Source: Bacillus sp. FJAT-14578
GTDB taxonomy: Bacteria; Bacillota; Bacilli; Bacillales; Bacillaceae_H
NCBI RefSeq assembly: GCF_000504165.1
Contig: NZ_AYSE01000006.1
Span: 124,001 to 188,000, forward strand
DNA length: 64,000 bases
Reading direction: 5' to 3'
How positions within the stretch are numbered: position 1 is the stretch's first letter; each line of letters begins with the position of its first letter. The notes below the pieces were generated by a model, which saw only the letters and a program-made list of their open reading frames with translations, did not search any database and had not been told where the DNA came from. Shown here in pieces: positions 9,462 to 17,796 of the stretch. The translations under genes were made by a program, and so were the position numbers.

Positions 9462-10220
9462 TCATTCTTCCTCAATATAAACAAGCCATCCATACCTTTG
9501 CTTCAATTCCGCCGCCATGCGTTCAGCTGTGGCACGGTCGCTGAACGTACCGGTACGCAGCCGGTATTTTTGGGCGTTAACGGCCGCGGCCGCTTGACTG
9601 ACTGGCTTCGACACCAACTCAAACAGCCCGGGAATCGCTTCATTGATATCCACATTTCCGCTGATTCCATTCACTTTCCCGGAATTTGTATACTGGAACA
9701 TATGCCACTCATTCCATGTATGGTTGGCCATCGGGGCTCTCTCTGTCGTATAATGCGCTACCCATAAGGGGAACTGTCCTACCTTGCTTTTTAAATAGGA
9801 GCGGGCATAGCTGGCACTCGAATAAATCATCACCGGGTGCCCTGTTTTATTTCTCACATCCGTCATCCACTCATAGGCAAAGTTTGTTAATCGGTCTGCG
9901 CCCAAATCTGCGGCGACCTCTAAATCCAGACAGTACGGCAAATCTGTTTCCAGTGACTTCGTGACCTCGATAAAGTGGTTCACTTCATCTGCGGGCCTAT
10001 TATTATCAGGTCTGGCAAAATGGTAAAAGCCGACCCTCAGTCCCGCTGCCTTCGCACCTTCATAATTGATCAGACATTTAGGGTCCGTATAGGTTCTGCC
10101 CTCGGTCGCCTTTATGTAGACACCCTTCACTCCATCCCAAGCAACCTTCTTCCAATCGATCTTGCCATTATGGTGTGAAACGTCAATCACTTTATAATTG
10201 CCGGCACATCTCGCTTGCAT
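9462..10220 (-). CDS. Glycoside hydrolase family 25 lysozyme with C-terminal SPOR-like domain
   Basis: The 252-residue enzyme begins shortly before KVIDVSHHNGKIDW, the first GH25 strand with catalytic Asp14. The DxE catalytic pair is in PYCLDLEV (about residues 97-103), and later motifs include VMIYSS and PLWVAHYTTERAP. GH25 enzymes cleave the beta-1,4 bond of peptidoglycan. The last 40 residues (KYRLRTGTFSDRATAERMAAEL) form a SPOR-like repeat expected to bind denuded glycan at septa or on the spore. No signal peptide is present, so release may need lysis or the mother-cell compartment. The ATG at 10220 follows GAGGTGATG and is preferred over a start at 10280. It lies 49 bases after the ABC permease gene. 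Confidence 0.85.
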   Translation of the reverse strand: MQARCAGNYKVIDVSHHNGKIDWKKVAWDGVKGVYIKATEGRTYTDPKCLINYEGAKAAGLRVGFYHFARPDNNRPADEVNHFIEVTKSLETDLPYCLDLEVAADLGADRLTNFAYEWMTDVRNKTGHPVMIYSSASYARSYLKSKVGQFPLWVAHYTTERAPMANHTWNEWHMFQYTNSGKVNGISGNVDINEAIPGLFELVSKPVSQAAAAVNAQKYRLRTGTFSDRATAERMAAELKQRYGWLVYIEEE

Positions 10221-10269
10221 GAACATCACCTCTTTCTTATAGCAGTGCTGAAATTTAGAATGATTTTCT

Positions 10270-11250
10270 CTAATAAACATCTTGTCTAATAAAGACGATG
10301 AAAGAAACTAACAGCGCTGCCGCTCCCCAAATCGATAATACCGCAAGAGAAAAGCCTAAAGACATTCCTTCAATAGGAGAAGCGGATCCTCTCAAATAGG
10401 CGGTCAAATCCAAATTGACCATAAAGAGATACTTAGCCGACTCCCAGGAAGAAACCATATTGCTCAATATCGTCCCGGAAATGAGACATGCCAACATCAC
10501 TCCCATTCCGGCGGCCGTACTTCTGATGAGAACGGATAGCATAAAAGAAAAAGTGCCCACCACAAGCGAAACGAACCAGGCTAAACCCAGCTCCATCAAT
10601 AAATATTGCCACTGGGGAACAAGATGGACGGCGGAAGTATTCAATTCTCCTCCCTCGATGGTAAAACCGGTTAAAACGGGGGCCTCCCAACCCGTGAAAC
10701 CAAACACGACGCCGGATATCAAATAGGCTAACAGTCCAAACAGCAAAATAATAAGGGAAACCGAAAAAACGAGCGTCATATATTTACTGAATAAGATTTT
10801 CCACCTTTTCACAGGTCTTGTCAGCAACAGTTTGACCGTCCCCATACTATATTCGGAGGAAACGAGATCTGCCGCGACAACCATAATCATCAAAGGCAGA
10901 AGAAGCTGAATCGAACTTTCCACAAATCCCCTTACAAAAGTAGGGGCACCAGGCTCTGCCGGATTAATATTATGATCCAGGTAATATTGCTGTTGAGTCA
11001 CTCTGATTTGCAGTTGCTTTCTCCACTCTTCAGAAATTCTGCTTCCGCTGAGCCTGTTTTGTGTATCGACGATTTGCTGCTGCAAGGAGGTGCGCCAATC
11101 TGTCGTCCCTAACCTTTCCTTCAGCCTTTCCGTTTCCTTATATTGAGCGTAAGTAAACATGGCAATCAACGCAGCCATGATCATTGTTACGACCACAATC
11201 CTTTTTTTGGCTACCAGCTTGATCATTTCGTTTTGCAGTAAATTAATCAA
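10270..11250 (-). CDS. ABC-2 type transporter permease
   Basis: This 326-residue membrane subunit has a cytoplasmic N terminus and one helix (about residues 17-36). A soluble extracellular loop of roughly 80 residues follows, then five more helices from LLLPLMIMVVAADLV to the C terminus, as in the BcrB/NatB-like ABC-2 permeases. The cytoplasmic signature EYSMGTVKLLLTRPVKRW is typical. The start is TTG, 7 bases after GGGGGG. It overlaps the ATPase stop by 8 bases, so translation is probably coupled. Substrate unknown; drugs, peptides or cell-wall compounds are possible. Confidence 0.88.
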   Translation of the reverse strand: MINLLQNEMIKLVAKKRIVVVTMIMAALIAMFTYAQYKETERLKERLGTTDWRTSLQQQIVDTQNRLSGSRISEEWRKQLQIRVTQQQYYLDHNINPAEPGAPTFVRGFVESSIQLLLPLMIMVVAADLVSSEYSMGTVKLLLTRPVKRWKILFSKYMTLVFSVSLIILLFGLLAYLISGVVFGFTGWEAPVLTGFTIEGGELNTSAVHLVPQWQYLLMELGLAWFVSLVVGTFSFMLSVLIRSTAAGMGVMLACLISGTILSNMVSSWESAKYLFMVNLDLTAYLRGSASPIEGMSLGFSLAVLSIWGAAALLVSFIVFIRQDVY

Positions 11251-12154
11251 TGGAATGCCCCCCTGTCATTTCAAGGAATAAATCTTCTAATGTCGGGAGC
11301 CTTCTGTTCATTTCCTTTACGGTCACTTCGGCTTCAAGGAGCCTTCGATTCCACTCTCCCGCCTCATTTTCCAAATAAGGGGTGATGAGCATCTCGCCTT
11401 CCTCTTTCACAAACTCCGCCAGCTCTTGTAATATCTTTTTCCCTTCTTGCAATGGAGACACTTTCCAAATAAGAAGCTCTTGGCGGGAAAGGAGCGTTTC
11501 AACAGATTCGGTATGAAGAATTTGTCCTTTCGCTATAATGGCGACACGATCACACATCAATTGAATCTCGCTGAGCAAGTGGCTCGATACGAGCACACTC
11601 AAGCCTTCCTCCTCGGCCAAAAAGCGGATGAACTTGCGCATTTCACGAATACCGGAAGGGTCCAGGCCGTTTGTCGGCTCGTCGAGAATGAGAACATTCG
11701 GTTTTCCCAGCATGGCTTGGGCAATTCCGAGTCTTTGCCTCATCCCTAGAGAGTAGGTTTTCACTTTATCATGGATTCTTTCCTGCAGACCCACCAATTG
11801 GGCTACTTCCATGACACGATCATCCCCTATGCCCGGAAGCATCCTCGCAAAATATTGAAGATTTTCCCACCCGCTTAAGTAAGGGTATAACTCCGGATTT
11901 TCTACAATACAGCCAAGATGCTGCATCGCTCCCGTAAAATCGTCCGCTACATCCTTACCGCAAATGCGGATGGTACCGGAAGTAGGCCGAATCAGTCCGA
12001 CAAGCATCCGAATCGTCGTGGTTTTTCCAGCTCCATTTGGTCCTAAAAAACCAAAAACCTCTCCCTTTTTTAGTTCAAAATCAATTCCCTTGATGATTTC
12101 CTTTTTACGAATCGTCTTCCGTAATCCTTTGACGGATAATGTCACTTCACTCAT
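11243..12154 (-). CDS. ABC transporter ATP-binding protein
   Basis: The 303-residue ATPase has Walker A GPNGAGKTT (residues 38-46), the signature YSLGMRQRLGIAQ, Walker B NVLILDEPTNGLDP and the switch histidine in LVSSHLLSEI. The C-terminal tail of about 80 residues is typical of ATPases partnered with ABC-2 permeases. The start ATG follows AAGGGGGG. It lies 12 bases downstream of the GDSL hydrolase gene and overlaps the permease gene, forming one operon. Confidence 0.93.
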   Translation of the reverse strand: MSEVTLSVKGLRKTIRKKEIIKGIDFELKKGEVFGFLGPNGAGKTTTIRMLVGLIRPTSGTIRICGKDVADDFTGAMQHLGCIVENPELYPYLSGWENLQYFARMLPGIGDDRVMEVAQLVGLQERIHDKVKTYSLGMRQRLGIAQAMLGKPNVLILDEPTNGLDPSGIREMRKFIRFLAEEEGLSVLVSSHLLSEIQLMCDRVAIIAKGQILHTESVETLLSRQELLIWKVSPLQEGKKILQELAEFVKEEGEMLITPYLENEAGEWNRRLLEAEVTVKEMNRRLPTLEDLFLEMTGGHSID

Positions 12155-12166
12155 TTTCTTCCCCCC

Positions 12167-12946
12167 TTACCATGTAATTAAGGATGCTACCCGCTCGGCT
12201 ATTAATTGGTAGCCTTCCGCATTCGGGTGAAACTTGTCCGTATACAGGTAATCATCGACCTTCAACTGAAACAAATCAAAAGTGGGCACAAAAACGGTCT
12301 TTGGATATTTTGCACTGACCTCGGCACTTTCGTAATTCCAATCCCTCACGATTTTGGAAGTGAGCTCCGCGTCATCCAGCTCGATAAAAGGATTATATAA
12401 GCCAATGAGAAAGATATCCGCTTCGGCATTTACGGACCGAAGACCCGTTAAAATAGTGTTTAGATTTTGCAAGTATGTTTCTTCTGATTTTTTCACTTCT
12501 TGAGCATTCAAGCTAACAAGGGCTTGGCCACCGCGAAAGAGGTCGTTTCCTCCAATTGTAATGAGGATAACATCCGCTTTTTTCACCTGTCTTTGCACTT
12601 CCTTTTGCTTCACCTGGCCAGCCAGCTGTGCAGACGTTTGTCCTTTAATCCCCAGATTCGAAAGAAAAATCTTCTGGTCTGATTTTTCCTCCAGATGACC
12701 GATTAAAGCGCCAACATATCCCTTCCCGGTAGCATCTCCCGTTCCTCTCGTAAGGGAGTCCCCCAACGCCACTACATCGAATTGATCCTTCTCTTTCGCC
12801 GAGGCTTCTGACTCCTTCGCTTTCATAACCGGAGGCCTTCCCGTTTTATCAAAATAATCGTACATCGACCAGCCGAGGCCGGCTATCCATAAAAGGCAAG
12901 AAAGCCCCGAAACCACTGCAATAAATTGAACCCACTTTCGTCTCAT
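12167..12946 (-). CDS. Membrane-anchored SGNH/GDSL hydrolase
   Basis: The 259-residue protein has an N-terminal anchor (about residues 8-27) followed by an extracellular SGNH domain. The nucleophile is Ser64 in VVALGDSLTRG, the oxyanion GxND is in ITIGGNDL, and the catalytic Asp237/His240 pair is in TDKFHPN. It resembles YpmR-type and TesA-type esterases of bacilli. It is the first gene of the operon with the ABC transporter and GH25 lysozyme, suggesting an envelope-modifying function, but the ester substrate is unknown. The ribosome binding site is weak (AGGTTAACAA). Confidence 0.87.
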   Translation of the reverse strand: MRRKWVQFIAVVSGLSCLLWIAGLGWSMYDYFDKTGRPPVMKAKESEASAKEKDQFDVVALGDSLTRGTGDATGKGYVGALIGHLEEKSDQKIFLSNLGIKGQTSAQLAGQVKQKEVQRQVKKADVILITIGGNDLFRGGQALVSLNAQEVKKSEETYLQNLNTILTGLRSVNAEADIFLIGLYNPFIELDDAELTSKIVRDWNYESAEVSAKYPKTVFVPTFDLFQLKVDDYLYTDKFHPNAEGYQLIAERVASLITW

Positions 12947-12954
12947 TTGTTAAC

Positions 12955-13006
12955 CTGGTCGTTTTAAACTGTAACATTTCCTAACAAATCATATCAAAAC
13001 GACCAG
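12955..13006 (-). promoter_or_regulatory. Promoter enclosed by an 11-bp inverted repeat
   Basis: CTGGTCGTTTT (12955-12965) and AAAACGACCAG (12996-13006) are perfect inverted arms 30 bases apart. Between them, on the minus strand, are TTGATA and an extended minus-10 TGTTACAGT (TACAGT preceded by TGT) at about 18-base spacing, positioned to transcribe the GDSL-ABC-GH25 operon. The arms probably form an operator; no regulator gene is adjacent. Confidence 0.55.
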
Positions 13007-13019
13007 AAGTCACCTCCTT

Positions 13020-14566
13020 TTGTCTTCGATTTTTTTAAAACCAATATATTTTGTTAAATCTCCAAAGTAACGTGAGAGATTTTAACCCGTAACGTTTTAA
13101 CACGTTACCATCAATAGTTGTCATATTAAATTGTTTCTTTTCCGGATACAACGCAGTAATATAACCGAAATATTGATTACCATTTCGTTTTGTATAACAA
13201 ACATAGTCTCTATGTTTAAACCCATCAACCAGATCAGTGTTGGCTTTGTTTTTTCTTCTCATGGGCTTGATGATCCAAGATCTTAATTGACTTTGTTTTA
13301 TGGATATTTCTAAATCGCATAGGACTAACGCATCATTGGCATGTGTTTTATCGATGCCCCAATCAATTCGCTTATTGGCCGTATCACCACCAAAAGCAAG
13401 ATCTAACGGAGCGATAGACTTTAGCTCTGTTCGCAAGTAGTTTTTCCCCTGCATCACATGCATGGCATCTCTTGTGAAAATAGTTTTACCTTTAATTAAT
13501 TGGTAAAATATCTCCGCATATTCCATCTCTTTACCCGTTACTTCGTGATGACAACTTGGGCAAAGTGTAATGAGATTGTAAATCGAATGAGAACCGCCTA
13601 AACGCCTCGGCGTAATATGGTGCGCTTCCATTTTACCTTTCGTTTTGCCGCATTTTTGACAACGATTGTGATCCCTTAACACGCATGCTTTTCGTAAATT
13701 TTCATCTAAACGATTGGATTGTTGATACTGCCATTTATAAAGCTTTTTACCTTCTGTTAGAGAAGCAATATCGATTTGGACATCTTCTAAGAAGATTTGA
13801 TTAATTCTACACCATTTGTTTAACTGTTTTACTACACGAAGTGTCGCTTCTTTTTTTTGCTTAATGGATGGTGCAATTCTACCCTTGCGTTTGGAAGAAG
13901 AGCGGTTATTAAATCGTTTGATACGATATTTTTTATGAGATCGCTTGTATCTTCGATAACCACGCCGCACATCCATTTTGTCTTTTACATCTTGCCGGTG
14001 TTCTATTTCTCCTTTAAATAAAGGCTTGGCTTTCGTTTTGCCATCTTGAACCAGGGCCATACCAGTAAATCTTGAACCATCATCAATCCCTAAATAAATT
14101 GGGGTTTCGTCAATTTCGTCAACTTCAACCGTTTTATACAATTGTATGACCATGGGTATCTTGTTGATTTGTTCGGCTTTGTTTTTGCGAATGAGATACC
14201 AAGCTTTGTTAACCTTCGTTGGGCTCAAACGTTTACCACTTGCATCTAACACAAAACAAAATTCAGTCATCTCTGACCAACCTTTCTGACGAAGGATTTT
14301 CCTTCTTGCCAAAGTCAAAACGGAGGACTTGTGCTTTTGGGGTTAGACTTCCATAACCTAGGATGGCTTTCTTCCGCAGCACTCACAGAGCGAGAAACTG
14401 AAGGGACATTTCAAGGTGTGTCTTGACCTTCCCGTTCTAACGTAGTTCATCGTGCTGCCACTTTTTCAAATGGCTACACTCACTTTGGCTTGAGAGCAAA
14501 CAACACTGCCATAATAAACCTGAAGGTTATGGTTTGTTATGGTTTTTGTTAGCTGTTGATAGCTCC
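13020..14566 (-). mobile_element. IscB-HEARO element, non-autonomous (approximate ends)
   Basis: The element comprises the RNA scaffold and iscB and has no transposase. The left end should lie where scaffold meets guide (about 14566) and the right end shortly after the iscB stop. Exact ends need comparison with an empty site. It sits in an intergenic region upstream of the GDSL operon and breaks no recognisable gene. Confidence 0.55.
13035..14270 (-). CDS. iscB: IscB RNA-guided nuclease
   Basis: This 411-residue protein has the IscB order. An N-terminal PLMP-like segment (here CFVLDASGKRLSPTK, with RLSP replacing PLMP) is followed by RuvC-I with Asp63 in LGIDDGSRFTG. An Arg-rich bridge helix spans about residues 90-123. 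RuvC-II has Glu162 in FLEDVQID. The HNH domain contains CxxC 204/207, His217-His218 and CxxC 237/240, RuvC-III has KTHANDALVL (His310, Asp313), and the C-terminal target-interaction domain is FGYITALYPEKKQFNM and beyond. All catalytic residues appear present. IscB proteins are ancestors of Cas9 and nick or cut DNA using an omega RNA encoded just upstream. I chose the ATG at 14270; a longer TTG reading to 14318 would run into the RNA. No tnpA transposase is nearby. Confidence 0.93.
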   Translation of the reverse strand: MTEFCFVLDASGKRLSPTKVNKAWYLIRKNKAEQINKIPMVIQLYKTVEVDEIDETPIYLGIDDGSRFTGMALVQDGKTKAKPLFKGEIEHRQDVKDKMDVRRGYRRYKRSHKKYRIKRFNNRSSSKRKGRIAPSIKQKKEATLRVVKQLNKWCRINQIFLEDVQIDIASLTEGKKLYKWQYQQSNRLDENLRKACVLRDHNRCQKCGKTKGKMEAHHITPRRLGGSHSIYNLITLCPSCHHEVTGKEMEYAEIFYQLIKGKTIFTRDAMHVMQGKNYLRTELKSIAPLDLAFGGDTANKRIDWGIDKTHANDALVLCDLEISIKQSQLRSWIIKPMRRKNKANTDLVDGFKHRDYVCYTKRNGNQYFGYITALYPEKKQFNMTTIDGNVLKRYGLKSLTLLWRFNKIYWF

Positions 14567-14582
14567 TTATTTAAACTCTTTC
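14271..14582 (-). ncRNA. HEARO/omega RNA of IscB
   Basis: The non-coding leader reads into iscB and folds into a chain of hairpins typical of HEARO RNAs. CCATAATAAACC (14509-14520) pairs with GGTTTGTTATGG (14531-14542) with one mismatch, TCAAG with CTTGA inside a GGGA/TCCC stem, and a final GAAGGA/TCCTTC hairpin lies next to the iscB start. A perfect TATAAT (complement of 14589-14594) with TG extension, reading TGCTATAAT, should start transcription near 14582. The first 16-17 transcribed bases would be the guide. Confidence 0.8.
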
Positions 14583-14588
14583 AGGAGG

Positions 14589-14597
14589 ATTATAGCA
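14589..14597 (-). promoter_or_regulatory. Extended minus-10 promoter for the omega RNA
   Basis: On the minus strand TGCTATAAT is a perfect extended minus-10. No good minus-35 lies 17 bases upstream, which is compatible with an extended minus-10 promoter. Its place outside the predicted scaffold fits an RNA whose guide comes from flanking DNA. Confidence 0.55.
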
Positions 14598-14626
14598 AAT
14601 TGTTATGTCCAAGCGTTAGTATTTAA

Positions 14627-14653
14627 CAAGCAGGAATTACTAACTCCTGCTTG
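14627..14653. repeat. 9-bp stem-loop near the IscB element
   Basis: CAAGCAGGA and TCCTGCTTG form a perfect stem around a 9-base loop. No T run follows on either strand, so it is not an obvious terminator. It could be a subterminal hairpin of an IS200/IS605-type end or an old terminator. Confidence 0.4.
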
Positions 14654-14822
14654 GTGCTTAGAATAATGCTCTTCTCCCTAAAGAAGCAAAACGCTAGTAG
14701 GAAAATTCCTTCAATAATAGTAAGTTAGCCTTCGAGAAATCAACTACATGATTTGAACCTCTTTGGACATAATGTGTATGTATCTTTTATAACGACGTTT
14801 ATTATGAAGAGGAGGAACTCGT

Positions 14823-15116
14823 ATGCCAAGCGAAAATCAATTCACGAACTCCACAGCTGCTCCTTCTGTGCAGGAAACAATGGAAAATATTTGGCGCACA
14901 ACTTGCGGTTCATGGGAAAACTGCAATGAATCTACCGTTCAGTCTTTCTTATCGGAATGCCAGGAGCATAACATCGATCCGCAGTTCTGCATGAGCTGGG
15001 TTGAACAACATCGCGATAAAATTACAAACTGGTCAGCAGTTTCCCATACGACACTCGAATGGATGAATCAACATACTTCCACCGGTTCTCCCATTTCTGG
15101 GTCAGAGCCAAAATAA
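14823..15116 (+). CDS. Hypothetical protein, 97 residues
   Basis: This small soluble protein is rich in Ser, Thr, Trp and Cys. It has three Cys (TTCGSWENCNE and ECQEH) in its first half and one later, and ends in a low-complexity tail STGSPISGSEPK. AGAGGAGG lies 7-8 bases before the ATG, so translation is likely. No family was recognised. It stands alone between the IscB element and a kinase remnant; a hairpin (CCCGCTG/CAGTGGG) lies about 15 bases after its stop without a T run. Confidence 0.6.
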   Translation: MPSENQFTNSTAAPSVQETMENIWRTTCGSWENCNESTVQSFLSECQEHNIDPQFCMSWVEQHRDKITNWSAVSHTTLEWMNQHTSTGSPISGSEPK

Positions 15117-15287
15117 AAGGTCCAATTTCCCGCTGTATTTAATGTTAATTCAGTGGGGATTGAACCTAGACTTTCTTAATCGTGCTGCCATCAGGTAAGA
15201 TGATTTTTACAACCTTTTCATGTAATGGCATCCAAAGTGTGGGGGAAGTCCGCAACATGGAAATCCAGACTGAATTGAGAATTATCT

Positions 15288-15782
15288 TTACACGCTTTCA
15301 TCCGAAGATTGAAAAGGCCGGATCAGCTCGTCAACGGCAATCGAAAGCTTCTCCGATTGCAATAGAATTTCTTCGGCTTTTTTACGTTCAGAAATATCTC
15401 GGCTGATAATGACGATATGCTCTATGTAATGGTTTTCTCCCTTAACTGGCATACAACGGGATTCAAATTCTATCCAGTGACCCTCTTTATGCTGAAGGCG
15501 GAATTCCATCGAATGGGATTTTTTATTTTCAAACATCCTTTTAATATATGTTCTAAACATGTTCACATCGTCCGGGTGAATGAGCATACATAATTCAATG
15601 TCTTCCAGTTCAGAAGCCGGGCACTCTAAAACCAGCTCATGGGAAGGAGAAAAATAACTAATCGAGTGTTCTTTATCCATCACCATGATGAGGTCTGATG
15701 TATTCTCGGCGATGAGTCGATATTTAGACTCACTTGCTGCCAATGTCTCCTCTACCCTCTTTTTTTCTTTTATATTGAGAGA
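15288..15782 (-). pseudogene. PAS-domain fragment of a sporulation-type histidine kinase
   Basis: The frame encodes one complete PAS/PAC domain (SKYRLIAENTSDLIMVMD to VIISRDISERKKAEE), then QSEKLSIA, where kinases of the KinA/KinE type continue with GQLAAGIAHE. Here it runs off into VDELIRPFQSS and stops, so the HisKA and ATPase domains are missing. Upstream the frame is closed by TAA at about 15783 with no credible start for a whole kinase. It is best read as a remnant with both ends lost, although a stand-alone PAS protein from an internal TTG cannot be excluded. Confidence 0.7.
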
Positions 15783-15920
15783 TTAATAATATAATCTAAA
15801 AGCAGCAACGGACTCCCACCTATACATTGTCATATTCTTGCTATTATTTCTTATCATAAATCAGAGATGAAACTATTTCCACATGAATTAGGATATTTTC
15901 ATTCATTATGTAGAAACAAA

Positions 15921-15951
15921 AAAACAGATCCTTTTAAAAAGGATCTGTTTT
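15921..15951. terminator. Bidirectional terminator after the cold-shock gene
   Basis: AAAACAGATCC and GGATCTGTTTT form an 11-bp stem, with T-rich tails on both strands, 15 bases after the csp stop codon. Confidence 0.9.
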
Positions 15952-15965
15952 ATGCCAAAAATAGA

Positions 15966-16166
15966 TTATGCTTTTTGAACGTTTGCAGCTTGAGCTCCAC
16001 GAGGACCTTGCTCAACGTCAAACGTAACTTTTTGACCTTCGTCTAATGATTTGAAACCTTCAGTTTGGATTGCAGAGAAATGAACGAATACGTCGTCTCC
16101 ACCTTCACGCTCGATAAATCCGAAACCTTTTTCTGCATTAAACCATTTAACTGTACCTTGTTCCAT
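15966..16166 (-). CDS. csp: Cold-shock protein (CspA/CspB family)
   Basis: This 66-residue single OB-fold RNA chaperone has RNP1 KGFGFIE and RNP2 DVFVHFSAI, and melts secondary structure in mRNA, especially after cold shock. Length and sequence ([15 protein letters not shown]) are canonical for Bacillus CspB/CspD. The leader has AGGAGG directly next to a small GTGCG/CGCAC hairpin (16182-16196), which could mask the binding site in a temperature-dependent way. Monocistronic, with its own terminator. Confidence 0.97.
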   Translation of the reverse strand: MEQGTVKWFNAEKGFGFIEREGGDDVFVHFSAIQTEGFKSLDEGQKVTFDVEQGPRGAQAANVQKA

Positions 16167-16181
16167 ATTTGTTGCCTCCTA

Positions 16182-16196
16182 GTGCGTTACACGCAC
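16182..16196 (-). promoter_or_regulatory. Leader hairpin beside the csp ribosome binding site
   Basis: GTGCG and CGCAC pair around a 5-base loop immediately upstream of AGGAGG (16175-16180) in the csp 5' leader. A regulatory role is inference from the known post-transcriptional control of csp genes. Confidence 0.4.
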
Positions 16197-16449
16197 GATG
16201 TGTTACTATCCTTGCCCAAAGTGATCATCAAGACGAAAAGTCAAATACTTATACTATCCTTTACACCGAACAAAAATAATTCTTTTTCATTGTAACAGTA
16301 AATGAATATAAAAGCAACTTAAAAATAATATTGAAATCCAACGAGGGATCGACGGCAATCTTCACCCATCATATATCAACGATCCATACCGTGAACCATA
16401 CAGACTTGGCCCTATCGCTCATCTGAGTTCCAATTGACTTTATGAAGAA

Positions 16450-17796
16450 CTAGAATCTTGCTGAAAAAACATTCCGTTCCCATTCACTGACATAGCGGGA
16501 GTACTTATCCCATTCTGTTCTCTTGATTTTAATAAATTCTTCCCAAATGGTTCTGCCGATGGTTTGCGCTAAAACCGAATCTTCGGCTAGACAATTGATT
16601 GCTTCATGCAAGCTTCTTGGCACCCAGCTGATTCCCCTTTCCTTCAGCTGGAATTCACTTGCCCCGCTTACATCAAAATCGACAGGCTCACCCGGGTCCA
16701 TCTCATTTTGAATTCCGCGAAGACCTGCTGCTACTAAGCAAGCAGCCAGAAGATAAGGGTTGCTCGTACCATCGGCTCCCCTGTATTCGAACCGTCTTGC
16801 TCTTCTCTTTTCAGGAATTCGGACTAACACTGAGCGGTTTCCTGATCCATAGCAAATATGTGCCGGTGCCCATGAGCCTGGCTGCATCCGTTTATATGAA
16901 TTGACGCTTGGAGCTCCAACCGCGATCAGCGAAGACCCATGCTTTAAAAGTCCTCCAATGAAATGGTATGCTTTTTCCGACATATCAAGTCCGCGATGGT
17001 CTGTTGGATCCTCGAACAGATTTTCCCCCGCTTCATCGTATAGACTGATATGCACATGCAATCCGCTGCCTGCTAAATGCTGAAAAGGCTTTGGCATCAG
17101 GGTTCCAATCATTCCTTTATCACGCGCAATCTGTTTGTACAAATGCATGAAGGTTACTTGGTCATCGGCTGCTTTCAATGCATTTGTGTATTTCAAGTTG
17201 ATTTCAAGCTGGCCTGGACCATATTCACTGGAAAGCTGCTCGGTTGCAACACCCATTGCTTCAAGCGAATAAACAAAGTCCTGAATGAAATCCTCCTGGA
17301 TATCAGCGCCTTCCGTCGAAAAACAATGGCTGTTATCCGCTGGAACCAATTGTCCATCCACTTCCTTCAATAAATAAGCTTCCTGTTCAAAGGCCATGTT
17401 CAATTTCCCGCCGAGAAGTGTTTCCACTTCATTCAACAGCCGCTTTAAAGCGCTGCGTGGGCAGCCATGCCAAGGATCTCCATTGATGTCTACGAGGTCA
17501 CAAAGCATGCGTGCCGTATTTTTGCGATACGGCAGAATAGCAAATGTGCTTGGATCCGGGACGGCAAAGAAGTCCCCGTCATTTGCCCCGAATGTAGGAT
17601 TCGGGATATATTCATCAAACACATCAAAGCTCATGATGGCCGTACTGAAATTAACCCCTTTTTCGAGCGCATTCTTGAGCTGCGCCGGACGAATCGTGCG
17701 TCCACGGGTCACACCGGCATAATCCAAAAATTCAATACGAATGAATTCTACTTTCTCTCTATTCACCATTTCCAGGACATTTTCTTTCGTCAACAT
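16450..17796 (-). CDS. Glutamine-synthetase-like gamma-glutamyl ligase
   Basis: The 448-residue protein has the GSI fold: FEQEAYL and EYGPGQLEIN for metal binding, AGSGLHVHISL, and the ATP/glutamate motif NSYKRMQPGSWAP. In a true GlnA the corresponding metal motif reads EPEFFL and the last region KRLVPGYEAP. Differences here, and the linkage to a FluG-like amidohydrolase, M20 hydrolase, permease and aminotransferase, point to the PuuA/IpuC class, which glutamylates amines rather than ammonia. Its start overlaps the M20 gene stop by 7 bases. It is the last gene of the sigma-54 operon. The amine substrate is not predictable from sequence. Confidence 0.8.
   Translation of the reverse strand: MLTKENVLEMVNREKVEFIRIEFLDYAGVTRGRTIRPAQLKNALEKGVNFSTAIMSFDVFDEYIPNPTFGANDGDFFAVPDPSTFAILPYRKNTARMLCDLVDINGDPWHGCPRSALKRLLNEVETLLGGKLNMAFEQEAYLLKEVDGQLVPADNSHCFSTEGADIQEDFIQDFVYSLEAMGVATEQLSSEYGPGQLEINLKYTNALKAADDQVTFMHLYKQIARDKGMIGTLMPKPFQHLAGSGLHVHISLYDEAGENLFEDPTDHRGLDMSEKAYHFIGGLLKHGSSLIAVGAPSVNSYKRMQPGSWAPAHICYGSGNRSVLVRIPEKRRARRFEYRGADGTSNPYLLAACLVAAGLRGIQNEMDPGEPVDFDVSGASEFQLKERGISWVPRSLHEAINCLAEDSVLAQTIGRTIWEEFIKIKRTEWDKYSRYVSEWERNVFSARF

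Noticed and set aside
12955..13006. Intrinsic terminator of iscB
   Set aside because: The arms are 30 bases apart without a T run and enclose promoter elements, so an operator is more likely.
13035..14270. Ordinary HNH endonuclease of a group I/II intron or phage
   Set aside because: The split RuvC motifs, bridge helix and HEARO-like upstream RNA fit IscB, not a free-standing homing endonuclease.
15166..15258. 30-residue minus-strand frame ending KIILPDGSTIKKV
   Set aside because: The composition looks protein-like, but there is no ribosome binding site and it is too short to support as a gene.
16450..17796. Housekeeping glutamine synthetase glnA
   Set aside because: No glnR nearby, motif differences from GlnA, and operon linkage to amidohydrolases and a permease favour a gamma-glutamyl ligase.
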